A stretch of 64,000 bases of DNA from Cercis canadensis (Eukaryota > Streptophyta > Magnoliopsida > Fabales > Fabaceae): positions 63,023 to 127,022 of the forward strand of contig QAOA01001274.1 of the NCBI GenBank assembly GCA_003255065.1, written 5' to 3'. The translations under genes and the position numbers were made by a program. This document shows positions 11,221 to 22,743 of the stretch, in pieces. The notes below the pieces were generated by a model. The model was not told the DNA's origin, did not search any database, and saw only the letters and a list, made by a program, of their open reading frames with translations. Within the stretch, counting starts at the first letter, position 1. Every line of letters begins with the position of its first letter.

Positions 11221-12396
11221 TAAAAAATTTAAAAGGAAATTTATTTTAAAAGTTTGAGTTTTTGACTTATTGATGTTACTCGCTTGCAACTGCATGAAAA
11301 ATATATTTTTAAATTATTTGATTATTATTATTTGTTAAGAATATTGTTATTGGATTTATTTTTAATATTTTGGTTAAATTTTTTAATTTAAATACAAAAT
11401 TTATAAGTAATGATAAAAACAAAAGAAAATTTTTATGAAAATGTGTAAATTTAGTTGGATCAAAGTTAAATTATCTAAAAAATTCCTTGTAAAAATAAGA
11501 AAAAAAAATTCTAGGGAGTAAAGGCTAGTGGGAGTTTGATTCACAAAAAGTAATTTGAGTATCATTCAATCATAAATTATTAAATTATTATTAAATTTAA
11601 GTGTATGTTTGAATATATGACAAAATTGATTTTGTGGTACCTAAAATAAATTGTAATACTTATAAATTAAACAAGATCAGCTTAATAAATTTAATTTTTA
11701 GATAGCAAATTGAAATGTAATTAATTTTTTTTAAATCAATTCTTCTATAATTAATTTTACTTGTAATCATTTATTAGAAAAGCTCGTCGCACTATAGTTC
11801 AATTAATTTTTTTACGAGCACTATAGTTCAATTATTAAATACAAAAATCACATCAAAAAAATAATTTACTACATACAAAAAGATGTCAAAAGACTAATCA
11901 TAATAGAAAGATAAGATATAATTAATAAAAAAAATGATGTGGTTATTTTCATATTAAAATCTCAATTATAAATTAAAAATATATAATTATTATTATTTAA
12001 AAGATATATATTTATTTATTTACAAACTTGTAACTACGATGTATCCTGCAAATAATACACCTGAAAATAACCCCCAATAACACAAACTTCTAAATAATTT
12101 TTAATTTAAAGTTCATAGGATTTGGGGAACAATAGGGACAAAATTTGTGACAGAGTGAGGAAACAGAGTGCGTTGTCTCCTAACGTTGAGTCTACGTCGT
12201 TCTGCTATTTTGCGCTACAAGGGCGTAAGACTTTTCAACTTTTCAAATGTCGAAGCATTATAAGCCTACTCGCTGTCAGATATTGCGTGGATACACACGC
12301 TCTGCTGATGAGACACGTCACATCAAATTCCTTTTTAATCTTTTTTTGTCTTAAACAGTTAAATTGCTGTGGAAATGAAAGGACTTGAAGATGGAG
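11221..12396. other. A+T-rich intergenic
   Basis: Long runs of A and T, no gene. A direct repeat 'cactatagttcaatta' occurs near 11790 and 11819. Confidence 0.6.
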
Positions 12397-13337
12397 GATT
12401 TGGATATTACAATTTAATAATAAAATTATATATTTATTATATTTTTTAATTTAATTATTTAAGTATTATAATTTAAAAAAATTAAAAGTTAAAGAAAAAA
12501 ATTTCGGATAGGTGAAGACTAATGAATGCATTAAAACACACTATATAACAGTTAGCGTGTTTAATATATACGAGAAAGTGTAGACAAAATAAGAAGAAGC
12601 AAATGGAGGAGATAAAGCAAAAGAAACACCAACAAAAAAAGAAAATAGCAAAATGGAAAAAGAAAGAAAGAGAAAATGATACGTGGAAGCGGCTTTTTGA
12701 CACAAATATTATATTGTGTAAGAGTATTTATCTAAATATTACAAGTTTCAAACTATTTACACAAATATTACACTTTTTAAAAATTCAAAAATTAAAAAAA
12801 AAAAAAAAAGATTTTCGAACACGTGAGACCCACCAGACATGCCATGGGTCTCACGGCGTGTCCACGTGGGATACGCCGTGAGGCTTACGGCGTATTCGAT
12901 GGGACCCACGTGTCTGAAAATCTTTTTTTTTTTTTAATTTTTGAATTTTTAAAAAGTGCAATACTTGTGTAAATAGTTTGAAAGTTGTAATATTTAGGTA
13001 AATACTTTTACAAAATGTAATATTTGTGTCAAAAGGCCATGTGAAAGCTCCTACCACTTGTCAACACACTATTAGGGATCAACGAGTACAACGGGGACAC
13101 ACCACCAGTCATATAACGTGTCCCTTGTCACTTTCTCTCATGTTTGCACATTTCTAAAAAGTGAAATGTCAATAGTCACATGACATGTTCGATAAGGACA
13201 CGTCACATAATTGTTGGTGTGTCTAGTAATTCTCATCGTGTTTTATTTTTTTTAAAAAAGAATTATAATATTTAAATAATTAAATTAAAAAATATAATAA
13301 ATATATAATTTTATTGTTAAATTGTAATATCTAAATT
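12397..13337. mobile_element. Foldback (MULE/MITE-like) element with a second one nested inside
   Basis: The arms at about 12397-12480 and 13248-13337 are inverted copies: each contains 'aaaattatatatttattata' and 'attttttaatttaattattt' when read inward. The family recurs at 16558-16952. Internal sequence keeps motifs such as 'acgtgtccctt' shared with that copy. A second foldback element (12691-13038) sits between the arms. Confidence 0.65.
12691..13038. mobile_element. 348-bp foldback element with long arms, probable Mutator-type MITE
   Basis: Inverted arms of about 150 bp begin GGCTTTTTGACACAAATATT on the left and GGCCTTTTGACACAAATATT on the right (reverse complement). They continue through 'tttcaaactatttacacaa' and 'cactttttaaaaattcaaaa'. 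Flanks acgtggaagc (12681-12690) and atgtgaaagc (13039-13048) match at 8 of 10 positions and may be a decayed 10-bp target duplication, as in Mutator-like elements. The centre is G+C-rich, repeats 'acggcgt', and contains three CACGTG cores (12820, 12863, 12907). Confidence 0.65.
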
Positions 13338-13696
13338 AATGAGGGTAAAGTTGGAAATAGAGAAAATTATTTTTCTGTTCATTGTTACTTGCATGAAAAA
13401 ACAAAAATAGGTATCCCTTGCGTTGGGGTTAAAATTCTATTTACCGGTTTTTCTGCCAGATTTTCTGAAGAATAAAGATTTAATAAAATTTGGTTTTTTT
13501 TATAGTGACACATTTTGACACGTATCTTTGGGGATAAAGACGTGAATAAGATTACAACATTGGTATGGGGACACCCAAATTGGCGTGGGTCGGTCTTGGT
13601 TGGTAAGCTACCTTTTCATGGCTATCACATCTCTTATTCAGTGATTTTTGTGAGACTTACATCTTAAAACTAGTTTAACACCCTTTTAATGCACAA

Positions 13697-14690
13697 GTAA
13701 CTAAAACAAAAAAGAAAGAAAACTTATAAAGAGAGAGAAAAAAAAACACAAAATAGAGAAATTAATCAGCGAATACACAAAATTTTGATAGATATATTTA
13801 AAAAAAATTAATTCTTAATTAGTTATATATAAGAATTAGTGTCTTTGCAATTAAAAAATTTATAGTTAAGTGATACTGAAATTAATTTCAAAATTTTTGA
13901 GTTTTGTGTTTGAATCAAAAGTAACAAATAACAAAAAAAAATTAGTGTATTTTTTTGTATTGTTTTGTTTATGCATTTTATGAAAAATTAATTACATTTA
14001 ACAAAATTTAAATTTAATTATGTCGAAGATAATAATTATTTTGCTCTATTTTTTAACATTTTTCTAACACTCTTTATGTATTTCTTTGTTGTTTATGTAT
14101 TTTATAAAAAAAAATTAATTATTCAAACTCACACTACTACATATCTCAATTTTTTTAAAAAAATCTTTGCAATAATACTAATTTTATGTAACTAAAACAA
14201 AAAAAGAAAGAAAACTTATAAAGAGAGAGAAAAAATAAAAATAAAAACAAAATAGAGAAATCAATCAGCGAATACATAAAACTTTGATAGATATATTCTA
14301 AAAAAATTAATTCTTAATTAGTTATGTATAAGAATTAGTGTCTTTGCAATTAAAAAATTTATAATTAAGTGATACTGAAATTAATTTCAAAACTTTTGAG
14401 TTTTGTGTTTGAATCAAAAGTAACAAATAACAAAAAAAAATTAGTGTATTTTTTTGTATTGTTTTGTTTATGCATTTTATGAAAAATTAATTACATTTAA
14501 CAAAATTTAAATTTAATTATGTCGAAGATAATAATTATTTTGCTCTATTTTTTAACATTTTTCTAACACTTTTTATGTATTTCTTTGTTTTTTATGTATT
14601 TTATAAAAAAAAAAAATTAACTATTCAAACTCACATTACTACATATCTCAATTTTTTTAAAAAATCTTTGCAATAATACTAATTTTAAAA
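13697..14690. repeat. Tandem duplication, 491-bp unit, two copies
   Basis: Copy 1 (13697-14187) and copy 2 (14188-14690) both begin 'gtaactaaaacaaaaaa' and end 'tctttgcaataatactaatt'. They differ by a few substitutions and short indels in A runs. Each contains one SINE-like unit ('gtgatactgaaattaatttc', 'gttttgtgtttgaatc'). No N separates the copies, so unlike the duplications at 8702, 19208 and 26558 this may be real. Confidence 0.85.
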
Positions 14691-14811
14691 TATACATTCT
14701 ATTAGAACCCTCAAACTACCCGTTTGAAAAGAGGTGGCTAAGCAGCCACCCTCAACTCAAATATTTTCTTTGGCGTCTCTGTGATATAGCAGCTTAGCAG
14801 TTAAAACAAAC

Positions 14812-15099
14812 ATGAACAAGAGGTTGAGGAATGGGTTTGATGAAACTTGTTCAATTTGCAACACTGATGTAGAATTAGAGTGTGACTTGTTTTTGGAGTG
14901 TCCTAAAGCACAAGTAGTTTGGAGTTTATCACCTTTGATGATTAAAATGGCAGCCAACTTATTTAGTTCAATGCAGCGAATAAGAGCGCTTAAAGGTTAT
15001 GCAGAACTAGCAGTGTTTTCCTTCTTTGGAGGCCATGGATGGACAGGAATAAGCTCATTTTCAACTCTTAAACTCGGTCTCCACAGGATTCAGTGACTA
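14812..15099 (+). mobile_element. LINE fragment: reverse-transcriptase zinc-binding region
   Basis: A 94-residue open frame containing ETCSICNTDVELECDLFLEC followed by PKAQVVWSLSPL. This matches the C-x2-C...C-P...VW pattern of the zf-RVT domain at the end of plant LINE reverse transcriptases and their domesticated descendants. The usual His before the last Cys is replaced. The rest of the RT is absent. It is a dead fragment, not a host gene. A poly-T tract follows at 15199. Confidence 0.6.
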
Positions 15100-15179
15100 G
15101 AGCCATGAAAGACTAGACGGATTGTCTTCAAGCAATTGGGTTGGTAGTACCATAGGCACTTAGGTCCTGTTGTAACACC

Positions 15180-16557
15180 AGTAATGAGGATAGTGTTTTT
15201 TTTTTTTTTTTCTGATTTTTCTGCTTATATTCGATGATAAGTGTTTATTTTTGTTTTGCTTAATAAAATACTATTGTGATTTTTTTTTTGTAATGAATTA
15301 TTATAAGATTTTTTTTGATGCAAAAGAGAACCAAGGAAAGAAAACTAAAATCTACTAAACATAATTCACATTCTATTCGCCAATAATAGTGTTATAGGAT
15401 GAGAATTTCAAACTCTCGTCTCTCCTATATATATTGCGCTCTATTTAATAATTAAATCTGCATATTAATTGGTTTTTCTTAGGAAGTGAATAACTTTTAC
15501 ATACCACTCTCTACTCATCAGGATTTGAATTATTATAAGATTAATTGATATTATAAATTGACCAAAATTGGCAATTATCATTTGGCTTTTATTAAGCTAC
15601 CATCACTAAAAATAGAAGTATCACTTTCTCCTATCTAATTGAATAATTTTTAGTGAGACTTACAAAATGAATTTAATGTTATTGCGAAGATCTCAAAAAT
15701 TTAAGTCTCTCAGTATATGATAAAATAAATAATTTTTTATAAAATATAAAAATGACATAATATAAAAAAAAATATATGTCAAATTTTATTTTTTTAACAA
15801 AAATTAATTTTTTGTTTGACATATTTTCTTATATCATATTATTTTTATATTTTATAATAAATTATGCATTCTATTACCACACTTAATTTTTTTAAATTTT
15901 TTACAACAAAACCAAAATTCATCCAATTAAACGGGGGTAAAGCTACCCTATTTTTAGTTATAGTAGCATAACAATCACTGTTATCATTTTTATATCTTAA
16001 TTGTGGGCCATCGTGGCAAAAAGTAGGTGTGAAAGAGTTTACTTGATAAAGTAAAACTTTTGGAGTGATGTGAAGGTGCAGCTACGTGATGAGCATAAAG
16101 TTAAACGACACGTGAGTTTCCAACGGAGCCCGTCATCTCCAAGACAAGGGAATGTACCAATGAAAAGTGAAGTCAAATGTGAATATCAATGTGAACGAGG
16201 GAACTACTCACATGAATATTGGTGCATGAACATGTGATAAAGTGAAGCATTAAAAAAAGTTGAACAAGCCTAAATAAATAGTATATCAACACTATGGATG
16301 GATTGTAGACCAGCTACTGTTTTTTTTGCTTTCTTTCGTTTTACTGCACATGTCAGTGGTTTGTCCTCAGTAACAGGTTTTCCCTGTTAAATATTCTTAT
16401 TAACATGTTGCAATATTTTAATGAGTTTATTATTAATGGGTATTAAAAATTTTGAATTTTTTTTTTTATAAGATGCATAAAAAACTCATTGGTATTAAAA
16501 GTATGTGTCTTTATATGCTTGTTACACTTTATACTATGTGAGTGTGGCTCTTTGATT
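15180..16557. other. A+T-rich intergenic
   Basis: No gene seen. 15730-15860 holds an imperfect inverted repeat around 'aaaatataaaaatgacata' and 'tatcatattatttttatatt', probably a small MITE. Confidence 0.5.
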
Positions 16558-16952
16558 AGAATATAACGTTTTAAAAATAATTTTATATATTTATTATATT
16601 TTTTAATTTATTTATTTTAATATTATATTTAAAAAATAAAAAAAAAACATAACAAATATGTAGGAACAACCAAACACGTTAGTGATCACGTGACATGTTC
16701 ACATCGGACACGTTAGTAGCCCTACAGCGTGTCCTTTCTTTAATTGCCTATAAGAATAAAAAAAATTAAAAGAAAATGTGACAAGAAGGGACACGCCAAT
16801 GGGCTATTGGGGTGTCCCATGTGAACATGCCACATGTCCAAAAAGTTTTTTTTTTGTTTTTAATTTTATAAAAATTATAATATTTAGATAATTAAGTTAT
16901 AAAATGTGATATATGTATAATTTTGTTGTTAAAATATAATATTCATGTCAAT
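16558..16952. mobile_element. Foldback MITE, same family as 12397-13337
   Basis: The left arm contains 'aattttatatatttattata' and 'ttttttaatttatttatttt'. The right arm is its inverted, more diverged counterpart ('atgtgatatatgtataattt', 'aatatttagataattaagtt'). The middle keeps a motif set shared with the 13 kb copy: 'atcacgtgacatgttc' and 'cagcgtgtcctttc' here, 'agtcacatgacatgttc' and 'aacgtgtccctt' there. Confidence 0.55.
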
Positions 16953-18687
16953 GAACCTATGACAAGTATCTATTTAAAAAGTAGGTGTCTTTAAACTTTT
17001 TAGTCTTTTTATTTTTATTTTTATAGATTCATGAATTTAAGGAAAAAACTTATTTTTTTTTGAATTGAATATTCATGATAACATTTAAATTTAATTAAAC
17101 TTATTTTTCAAAAAAATTAAAGTTCTAGGTCCAAATTTCTTTTCCTTTGCTAAAAAACTTAACTTTATCTACTTAATGATAAAAATGAAATTTTTTTTCA
17201 ACTTAAATTTTACTTATTATCTTATGTAGTTAAATAAAAATAATTTCTCCTTCACCATTTTACCTACAATAGGACAGGGTTTTAAACTATGGTTGAATTT
17301 TCTTTTGCTACTGTAAACTTCTTTTTAGTTCTTTTTACTACTATTCTAAATTCCACCTCCGAACATCTAATTATCACTTCATTGATGACAGACCATTTAA
17401 TTTTGCTATTGTAAACTATGGTTAGATTGGATAACTATGACTATGAGAAAGAGCCTGCAAGCCTCATGGGCCATGGCTAAGCGGCCCAGCCAGACAAATA
17501 GAACTTTTCATCTAGACTCTTATTGGTTGAGGTTCCACAAATATGGGCTCCTCCTATTTCAACACCTCCCCATGTATTTTTTTTTATTTGCAAATTTTAG
17601 TCAAAAACAACTTTCATTTACATAGTGATATTTATAAAAGTATGGATGTGACACAATCATTTAGATTGTCAAAAATAATTAAACAACTTGTTGTTGAGTG
17701 GTATTGAGGTTGTTCTTAAAACTTGTGGATTATGTGTTTGAATCTAGAGTTATAGCCAAAATTATCAAAAATTGTCAAAAATAATGTTATTCTCTTTCTT
17801 AAAATAAAATATCTATATTAAGATTAAATTATTTAATTATTTTTGGGATAAAAACTAAAATATATTTTCTTCTTATAAAATCTTCCACAAGTAAAATCTT
17901 TTTATTTTTGAGAAACTATTTTTATTCTTCTTCTTTTCTCTTTTGCTCTAAATATGCTATTTTCGTGCATTATTTATGTTTAATTTCTAGGATCCAATTA
18001 AACATCAATTTACATATGTAATTAACATTTTAGAACATGTGCAGCTCATAGGTCTATCAAACACGTTGTATAAGAAAAATATAGGTCACACTACAAACAT
18101 AGCTAAATCATCCCATGTAAACTTCAATGTGCCTCGTACGAAAATTAAGAGTAATCTTAAATTCTATGGAACATATGATATGTTTGTTTGGAATGACATC
18201 TCAAGGGATACTCTAATAGTTGAGGACTAAGTACATCATTATAAAGATAGGTGGAGTGGGACATTGGGAGAGGACGAGGTTTCCCTTGCCATGTAACCTC
18301 TGGTGGACAAAAAAAAAAAACTTCTTTGGTATGACAATGAAATCAAGTAATCTTACATCTATGCAATCATTAATTACATGCAATAATATTCAATTATGGA
18401 GTCTTATTGGAGAAATTAAATTACACCTTTTAGGTAGTATTGAATTACAAGGTGTAATATAAGCACACACAAGACAACACCATTAGTCATGAGTATTTTA
18501 AAAATGTTGAAGTCTCTGCTTCAAATTTCTATCTCTCGTATTTTTTGCTAGAAAATCTAACTTTATCTATCTGTGACAAATAAAGGAAAAAGGTGTAACA
18601 TTGAATTAGACAATGAAATCTAATACTAGCATACCAAACATTATAATTCAACAGTGCAATATAAGATTACATGAAACTTGACATTAC
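16953..18687. other. A+T-rich intergenic with a SINE-like unit
   Basis: No gene supported. A SINE-like unit lies at 17690-17770 ('gtggtattgaggttgttctt', 'atgtgtttgaatctagag'). A 'ctttggtatgacaatgaaat' / 'accaaacacctat' pair at 18325-18720 looks like the ends of a further MITE, without a clear target duplication. Confidence 0.45.
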
Positions 18688-18791
18688 GAGGTGAATATTA
18701 AGGTATACCAAACACCTATATATGACTAAACAAATTTTCTTTTATTTGTTTACCTCTAGATTTCTAAATTCCTTGAGATATGATGTCTTGG

Positions 18792-18962
18792 CTAGATAAT
18801 CCTAGGGACTTCTGAAATTAAGCAATTCCTTATTGGTGGAAGTGGTTCTCCACTTTTCACTAATGCTATCCTTAAAGAAGGATTGCCTCTGAGTATTATG
18901 TCCATGGTCTCAGTTACTTCAAATCCAACAAGTTCAGGCCATGAAGTCTTCGTCTTAATTAC
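18792..18962 (-). CDS. Potato inhibitor I-like exon, copy A (27-bp in-frame deletion)
   Basis: After an acceptor (TTAGCAG|G, exon from 18962) the frame reads KTSWPELVGFEVTETMDIIL and ends ISEVPRII-stop at 18792. SWPELVG is the signature of the potato inhibitor I family of small serine-protease inhibitors. The frame lacks nine codons present in copy B, just after the stretch where the reactive loop should be. Copy A lies on the left of the N at 19208 and copy B on the right, within about 520-550 bp of near-identical sequence. This is probably the other haplotype of the same exon rather than a second gene. The first exon was not found. Confidence 0.5.
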   Translation of the reverse strand, partial: VIKTKTSWPELVGFEVTETMDIILRGNPSLRIALVKSGEPLPPIRNCLISEVPRII

Positions 18963-19313
18963 CTGCTAACCAGAAATATAGTAAATGAGTTAGAGCACAG
19001 ATGATGTTTGAATGTATTGTATACGTGTTAAGAATCTTCAGATCAACATCTTAGTAATTATTCATTTAAATCTTAATAATTGTTATTAATTTATGTAACT
19101 TATAAAGAGTAGGGATAAATTGACAGCATTTCAACTTAGTTTTTGTGTCAAAATTTTCACACCTTAATTGAATCAAACCGCTTAATTAAGTGCTACAAGA
19201 AAAGTGTNGAGGTGAATATTAAGGCATACCAAACACCTATATATGACTAAACAAATTTTCTTTTATTTGTTTACCTCATAGATTTCTAAATTCCTTGAGA
19301 TATGATGTTTTGG

Positions 19314-19511
19314 CTAGATAATCCTAGGGACTTCTGAAATTAAGCAATTCTTTACACGCAATAACACCACCCCTGGAGTTATTGGTGGAAGTGGTTCTCC
19401 ACTTTTCACTATTGCTATCCTTAAAGAAGGATTGCCTCTGAGTATTATGTCCATGGCCTCAGTTACTTCAAATCCAACAAGTTCAGGCCATGAAGTCTTA
19501 ATTCGTCTTAC
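19314..19511 (-). CDS. Potato inhibitor I-like exon, copy B
   Basis: A 65-codon terminal exon after the acceptor TTAGCAG|GTAAGACG (exon from 19511), stop TAG at 19314-19316. It reads VRRIKTSWPELVGFEVTEAM and ends LRVKNCLISEVPRII. WPELVGFEVTEA fits the PROSITE-style inhibitor-I pattern (aromatic-P-E-L-V-G-x2-[STAGV]-x2-A). The family forms one-domain, disulfide-poor inhibitors of chymotrypsin- or subtilisin-like proteases, often wound-induced. The loop region here (VKSGEPLPPITPGVVLLRVK) lacks the family's usual Arg/Cys/Asp pattern after the scissile bond, so inhibitory specificity is doubtful. The upstream exon with the start codon could not be phased: exon 3' ends at 19768 and 20002 do not join in frame. 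The gene model is partial. Confidence 0.55.
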   Translation of the reverse strand, partial: VRRIKTSWPELVGFEVTEAMDIILRGNPSLRIAIVKSGEPLPPITPGVVLLRVKNCLISEVPRII

Positions 19512-19894
19512 CTGCTAACCAGAAATATAGTAAATGAGTTAGAGCACAGATGATGTTTGAATGTATTGTATACTTGTTAAGAATCTTCAGATCAACATCT
19601 TAGTAATTATTCATTTAAATCTTAATAATTGTTATTAATTTATGTAACTTATAAAGAGTAGGGATAAATTGACAGCATTAATTTCAACTTAGTTTTTGTG
19701 TCAAAATTTTCACACCTTAATTGAATCAAACCGCTTAAAGTGCTACAAGAAAAGTGTTGATCCTTACCAAATTGTGATATGTCTATATAAAGTTGAACAT
19801 TGCTTGCTTTGGTTGGCCTAGGTTTATTCATGAATATCCCTTTATATTAAGCAGTTTTTACAATTATGGCAATGAAAAGAGTAGCAACCCTCAA

Positions 19895-20260
19895 TTAATA
19901 CTTAATATTTGTTTCAAAATTCTCCCTCTTTCCTAAAAGGAAATCCTCATGCTTCATAATATTAGCAACTGTGTAATTTGTTTTCTTACCTTGTGGTTTC
20001 TTCGGTTGAGGGCTCATCTTGTTTTCAACACAAAAATCATTACTGAAGTTTCTACGAAATCGCTTCAGTATCCTACAATTTGAAGTGGGGGTCTTCTTTA
20101 CACATGAGCGAAAACTAGGGAAATAATGGAAGACATGCAAAGTGGAGTGAGAATTTGTAAGATTATTTGTAGGGTTTGATGATTTAGCTTTCCCATCTAC
20201 TTGAATTACTGCAACCAGTAGTGCAATCAAAATGACTATTGAGAACAAAGATCTTTCCAT
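19895..20260 (-). CDS. Putative small secreted protein, up to 121 aa
   Basis: The start is the ATG at 20260: a hydrophobic N-terminus (MERSLFSIVILIALLVAVIQ, then VDGKAK) looks like a signal peptide cleaved near residue 23. The remainder is basic with three cysteines (SCVKK, SNCRIL, DFCVEN) and matches nothing I recognise. A good donor (CACAAG|GTAAGAAA, at 20002/20001) lies inside, so the protein may really be about 86 aa plus a further exon. It lies 750 bp upstream of the potato-inhibitor-like exon on the same strand. It could be that gene's 5' exon, but the splice phases do not match with the sites I can see. A TATA-type element was not identified with confidence. Confidence 0.35.
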   Translation of the reverse strand: MERSLFSIVILIALLVAVIQVDGKAKSSNPTNNLTNSHSTLHVFHYFPSFRSCVKKTPTSNCRILKRFRRNFSNDFCVENKMSPQPKKPQGKKTNYTVANIMKHEDFLLGKRENFETNIKY

Positions 20261-20458
20261 TAGAATCTCATTTACATCAATGTTGGTTTGCTCCTTTGAA
20301 CTTGGTTGCTTTGAAGTTAAAATAATTGAAAATATGTAAGATTCAAACTCTTCATCAAGATGTAGTCTTGTTGGTTTAAGAATGTTTATAAAATTCAAGT
20401 AGAACATATGTCCCTTGAAAGTAATCAACTCCTCAAGGCCAAAAAGGATTTTTTTAAA

Positions 20459-20485
20459 AAAAAGAAAGAAAGAAAGAAAGAAAGG
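20459..20485. repeat. GAAA microsatellite
   Basis: A run of aaag repeats upstream of the putative secreted protein. Confidence 0.7.
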
Positions 20486-22735
20486 ATGTAATTAACTCTT
20501 CAATCCACGTAACATCAATTTATAATTTAGCTTTTCAACCCAACCATGAGCTACTACATGGAAATGTTTTGGAGCATATAGGCTAATGGAACTATGATGG
20601 AATTATTAAATAGAGTAAATTGTGTTGGAATATGTAATGTTAAATAGCATGATAACACTATATAAATTTTAGATTTTTTGTCATTAGATAAATAGAGCTA
20701 ACTTTTTTAGCAGGGATAATAAGAGAATAGAGATTTTAATCTATGACTTCAACCTTTTGGGAACGACTTTAGTACCACTTGTTGCTAAAATGCAGCAACT
20801 GACACTGTCACCTATCATCATTTTATTGGTTTGGTGGTCCACAATTCATCACTGGTCAAATGACAAGTAAGTTTTAATGGTTTTTAAATTTTTTTCCCTT
20901 ATTTGTTGAATTTGTAAGCTATACCTAATAATTTTTTTTTTGACAATAGTGGGCCTATTTGCTGTAATATGTTAAAACAAAATAATAAGCCCAATGAAAA
21001 ATGACTAAGCCCGTGCACAAAACTTAAAATGGGTTAATTTGGTTCACTTTATATGAGTGGACTATATTTTATATCCTTGCTTTATAGTTTGGCAAATGGA
21101 CTTTGCCTAATTGAATGGTGAGGTCACCATCAAATTAACAAAAAAAAAAAGAGTATTGCATTTTTTTTATTGAAGAGGTAAAAAAAATATTATTTTCCAA
21201 CATTATTTTATTATGAGACATACTATTTAGCTAAAGAAAATGTGATATATATATTATTTTTAAATTTAAAGGTAGTTGATAGATAAAACTAAATAATAAG
21301 GACCATATATTTATTCAAGGATAATTATAAATTTACATTTTTTTTGGTAATAAGTTTTGACAACTCATTTTGGCTTAGTATCATTGCCTTTTATGACTAT
21401 TAGAACTTCTTTCAAGATAATACATCAATTAAAAATTTTATGTTTAAGTCTATGTATTCTAGTATTACATTCATGTATTTAAGAGTCTAATTTTTTTTTT
21501 TAATTGGTTACAATTTTGAAAGCATTTTTCAATATAAGAATTTTTCTTACCAAAAATATCTTATTTCAAAAAAATGAATTGGCTCTTCTTTTAATGGTCG
21601 GAACCAAACACGTCTATTTGAAAGAAGATAAGTTTTTTGATTAAGAATGACTCATTGTCAATGACAAATCTAGAAATAACTCAATAAAAAAAAAAAAAAA
21701 ACCTGCAAAAGTATAGGCTTTTAAAAATTACCAAAGTAATTTGATAAAAAAAATTATAACATGGGGGGCCAGTGTCCCCTGCCCCCTAAATCTATCGCTG
21801 TTTATTGTCCTAAGCCTGCAATAAAGCTTGCTTACTAGGAAAGATCAAGAATTAAAAGTTGAAGGTTAATTACTAGCTCAATAGCTATGCTTGTTTTCTT
21901 TTAGTTGGGTTTCAAGGGCTGCTAACCAAGTTGCTCATAGGTTAGTTTCCTTTGGGAAAATTCATATATTTTGTAGTTAGTTGAATTGGTGACTCACCAA
22001 CTTTTATTGTAGCTTGTTGGATTAGGGTGGTGAAATTTCATGAAATTACAATTTGCCTCTCATAATTCTACACTAACCAAGTTTAATTGAAAAGTGAGAT
22101 TTAATAATTTCTTTTTTTATGGTACATGATTAAACTTATGTTAAAATAAGGGGGAAAAAAGATAAAATTGATGTTAGAACCTAAGACCTATTATGCAAAG
22201 TCCTCATAATTAGACTATACTCCATAGCTTAAAAGTTTTTACTTTAGGTGTTATTGAATCAAGGGCTTCGTATTTTTATTGAAGTTAATCATAGATTGGG
22301 TCTAATTTTATTACGGCAATTGTAATTTCTTGTAAGTTATTACTAATTAAAGCTAATCAAATTTGGATAAATTTACTTTTATGTAACTCTGTAGGTCTTT
22401 ATTAATTTTGAATTGAATTGGGTTAATGCATGCATTGTTTTATAAAGTTTATTTTGGTAGTGGTTTTTCTTTTTATCTTAATTATTAATTTAGAGTTTTT
22501 CTTAAATGATAAAAATTTACTATAAGGAATAACACTAGTTTTTTTTAAAAAAAAAAATTATAATTTTTTTATTACTAATTACATTAATATGATTTTTTTT
22601 TTTAATTTCTTATTGAGAACAATATAGTTAACTTATGTATTTAATGTTCTTTTACGTAAGTATCAGTCAAAATCTTCAAAAAGCCCAAAAAAGTCTTTTT
22701 TGTTTTCCTTAAAAAAAAAAACATCTTTTACTTCC
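20486..22735. other. A+T-rich intergenic
   Basis: No gene seen. Around 21760-21800 a G/C-rich patch ('ggggggccagtgtcccctgc') looks like a transposon remnant; its family was not determined. Confidence 0.5.
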
Positions 22736-22743
22736 TTCAGAAC

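Larger units (their letters stand above)
18688..19757. repeat. About 520/549-bp duplication around the N at 19208
   Basis: 18688-19207 and 19209-19757 are near-identical from 'gaggtgaatattaagg' to 'gtgctacaagaaaagtgt'. They differ by a 27-bp in-frame indel in the inhibitor exon and scattered small changes. The single N between them points to an assembly join of two haplotypes. Confidence 0.85.

Noticed and set aside
12603-13057. Open frames on both strands in the 12.6-13.1 kb region
   Set aside because: They are translations of the inverted arms of the foldback element.
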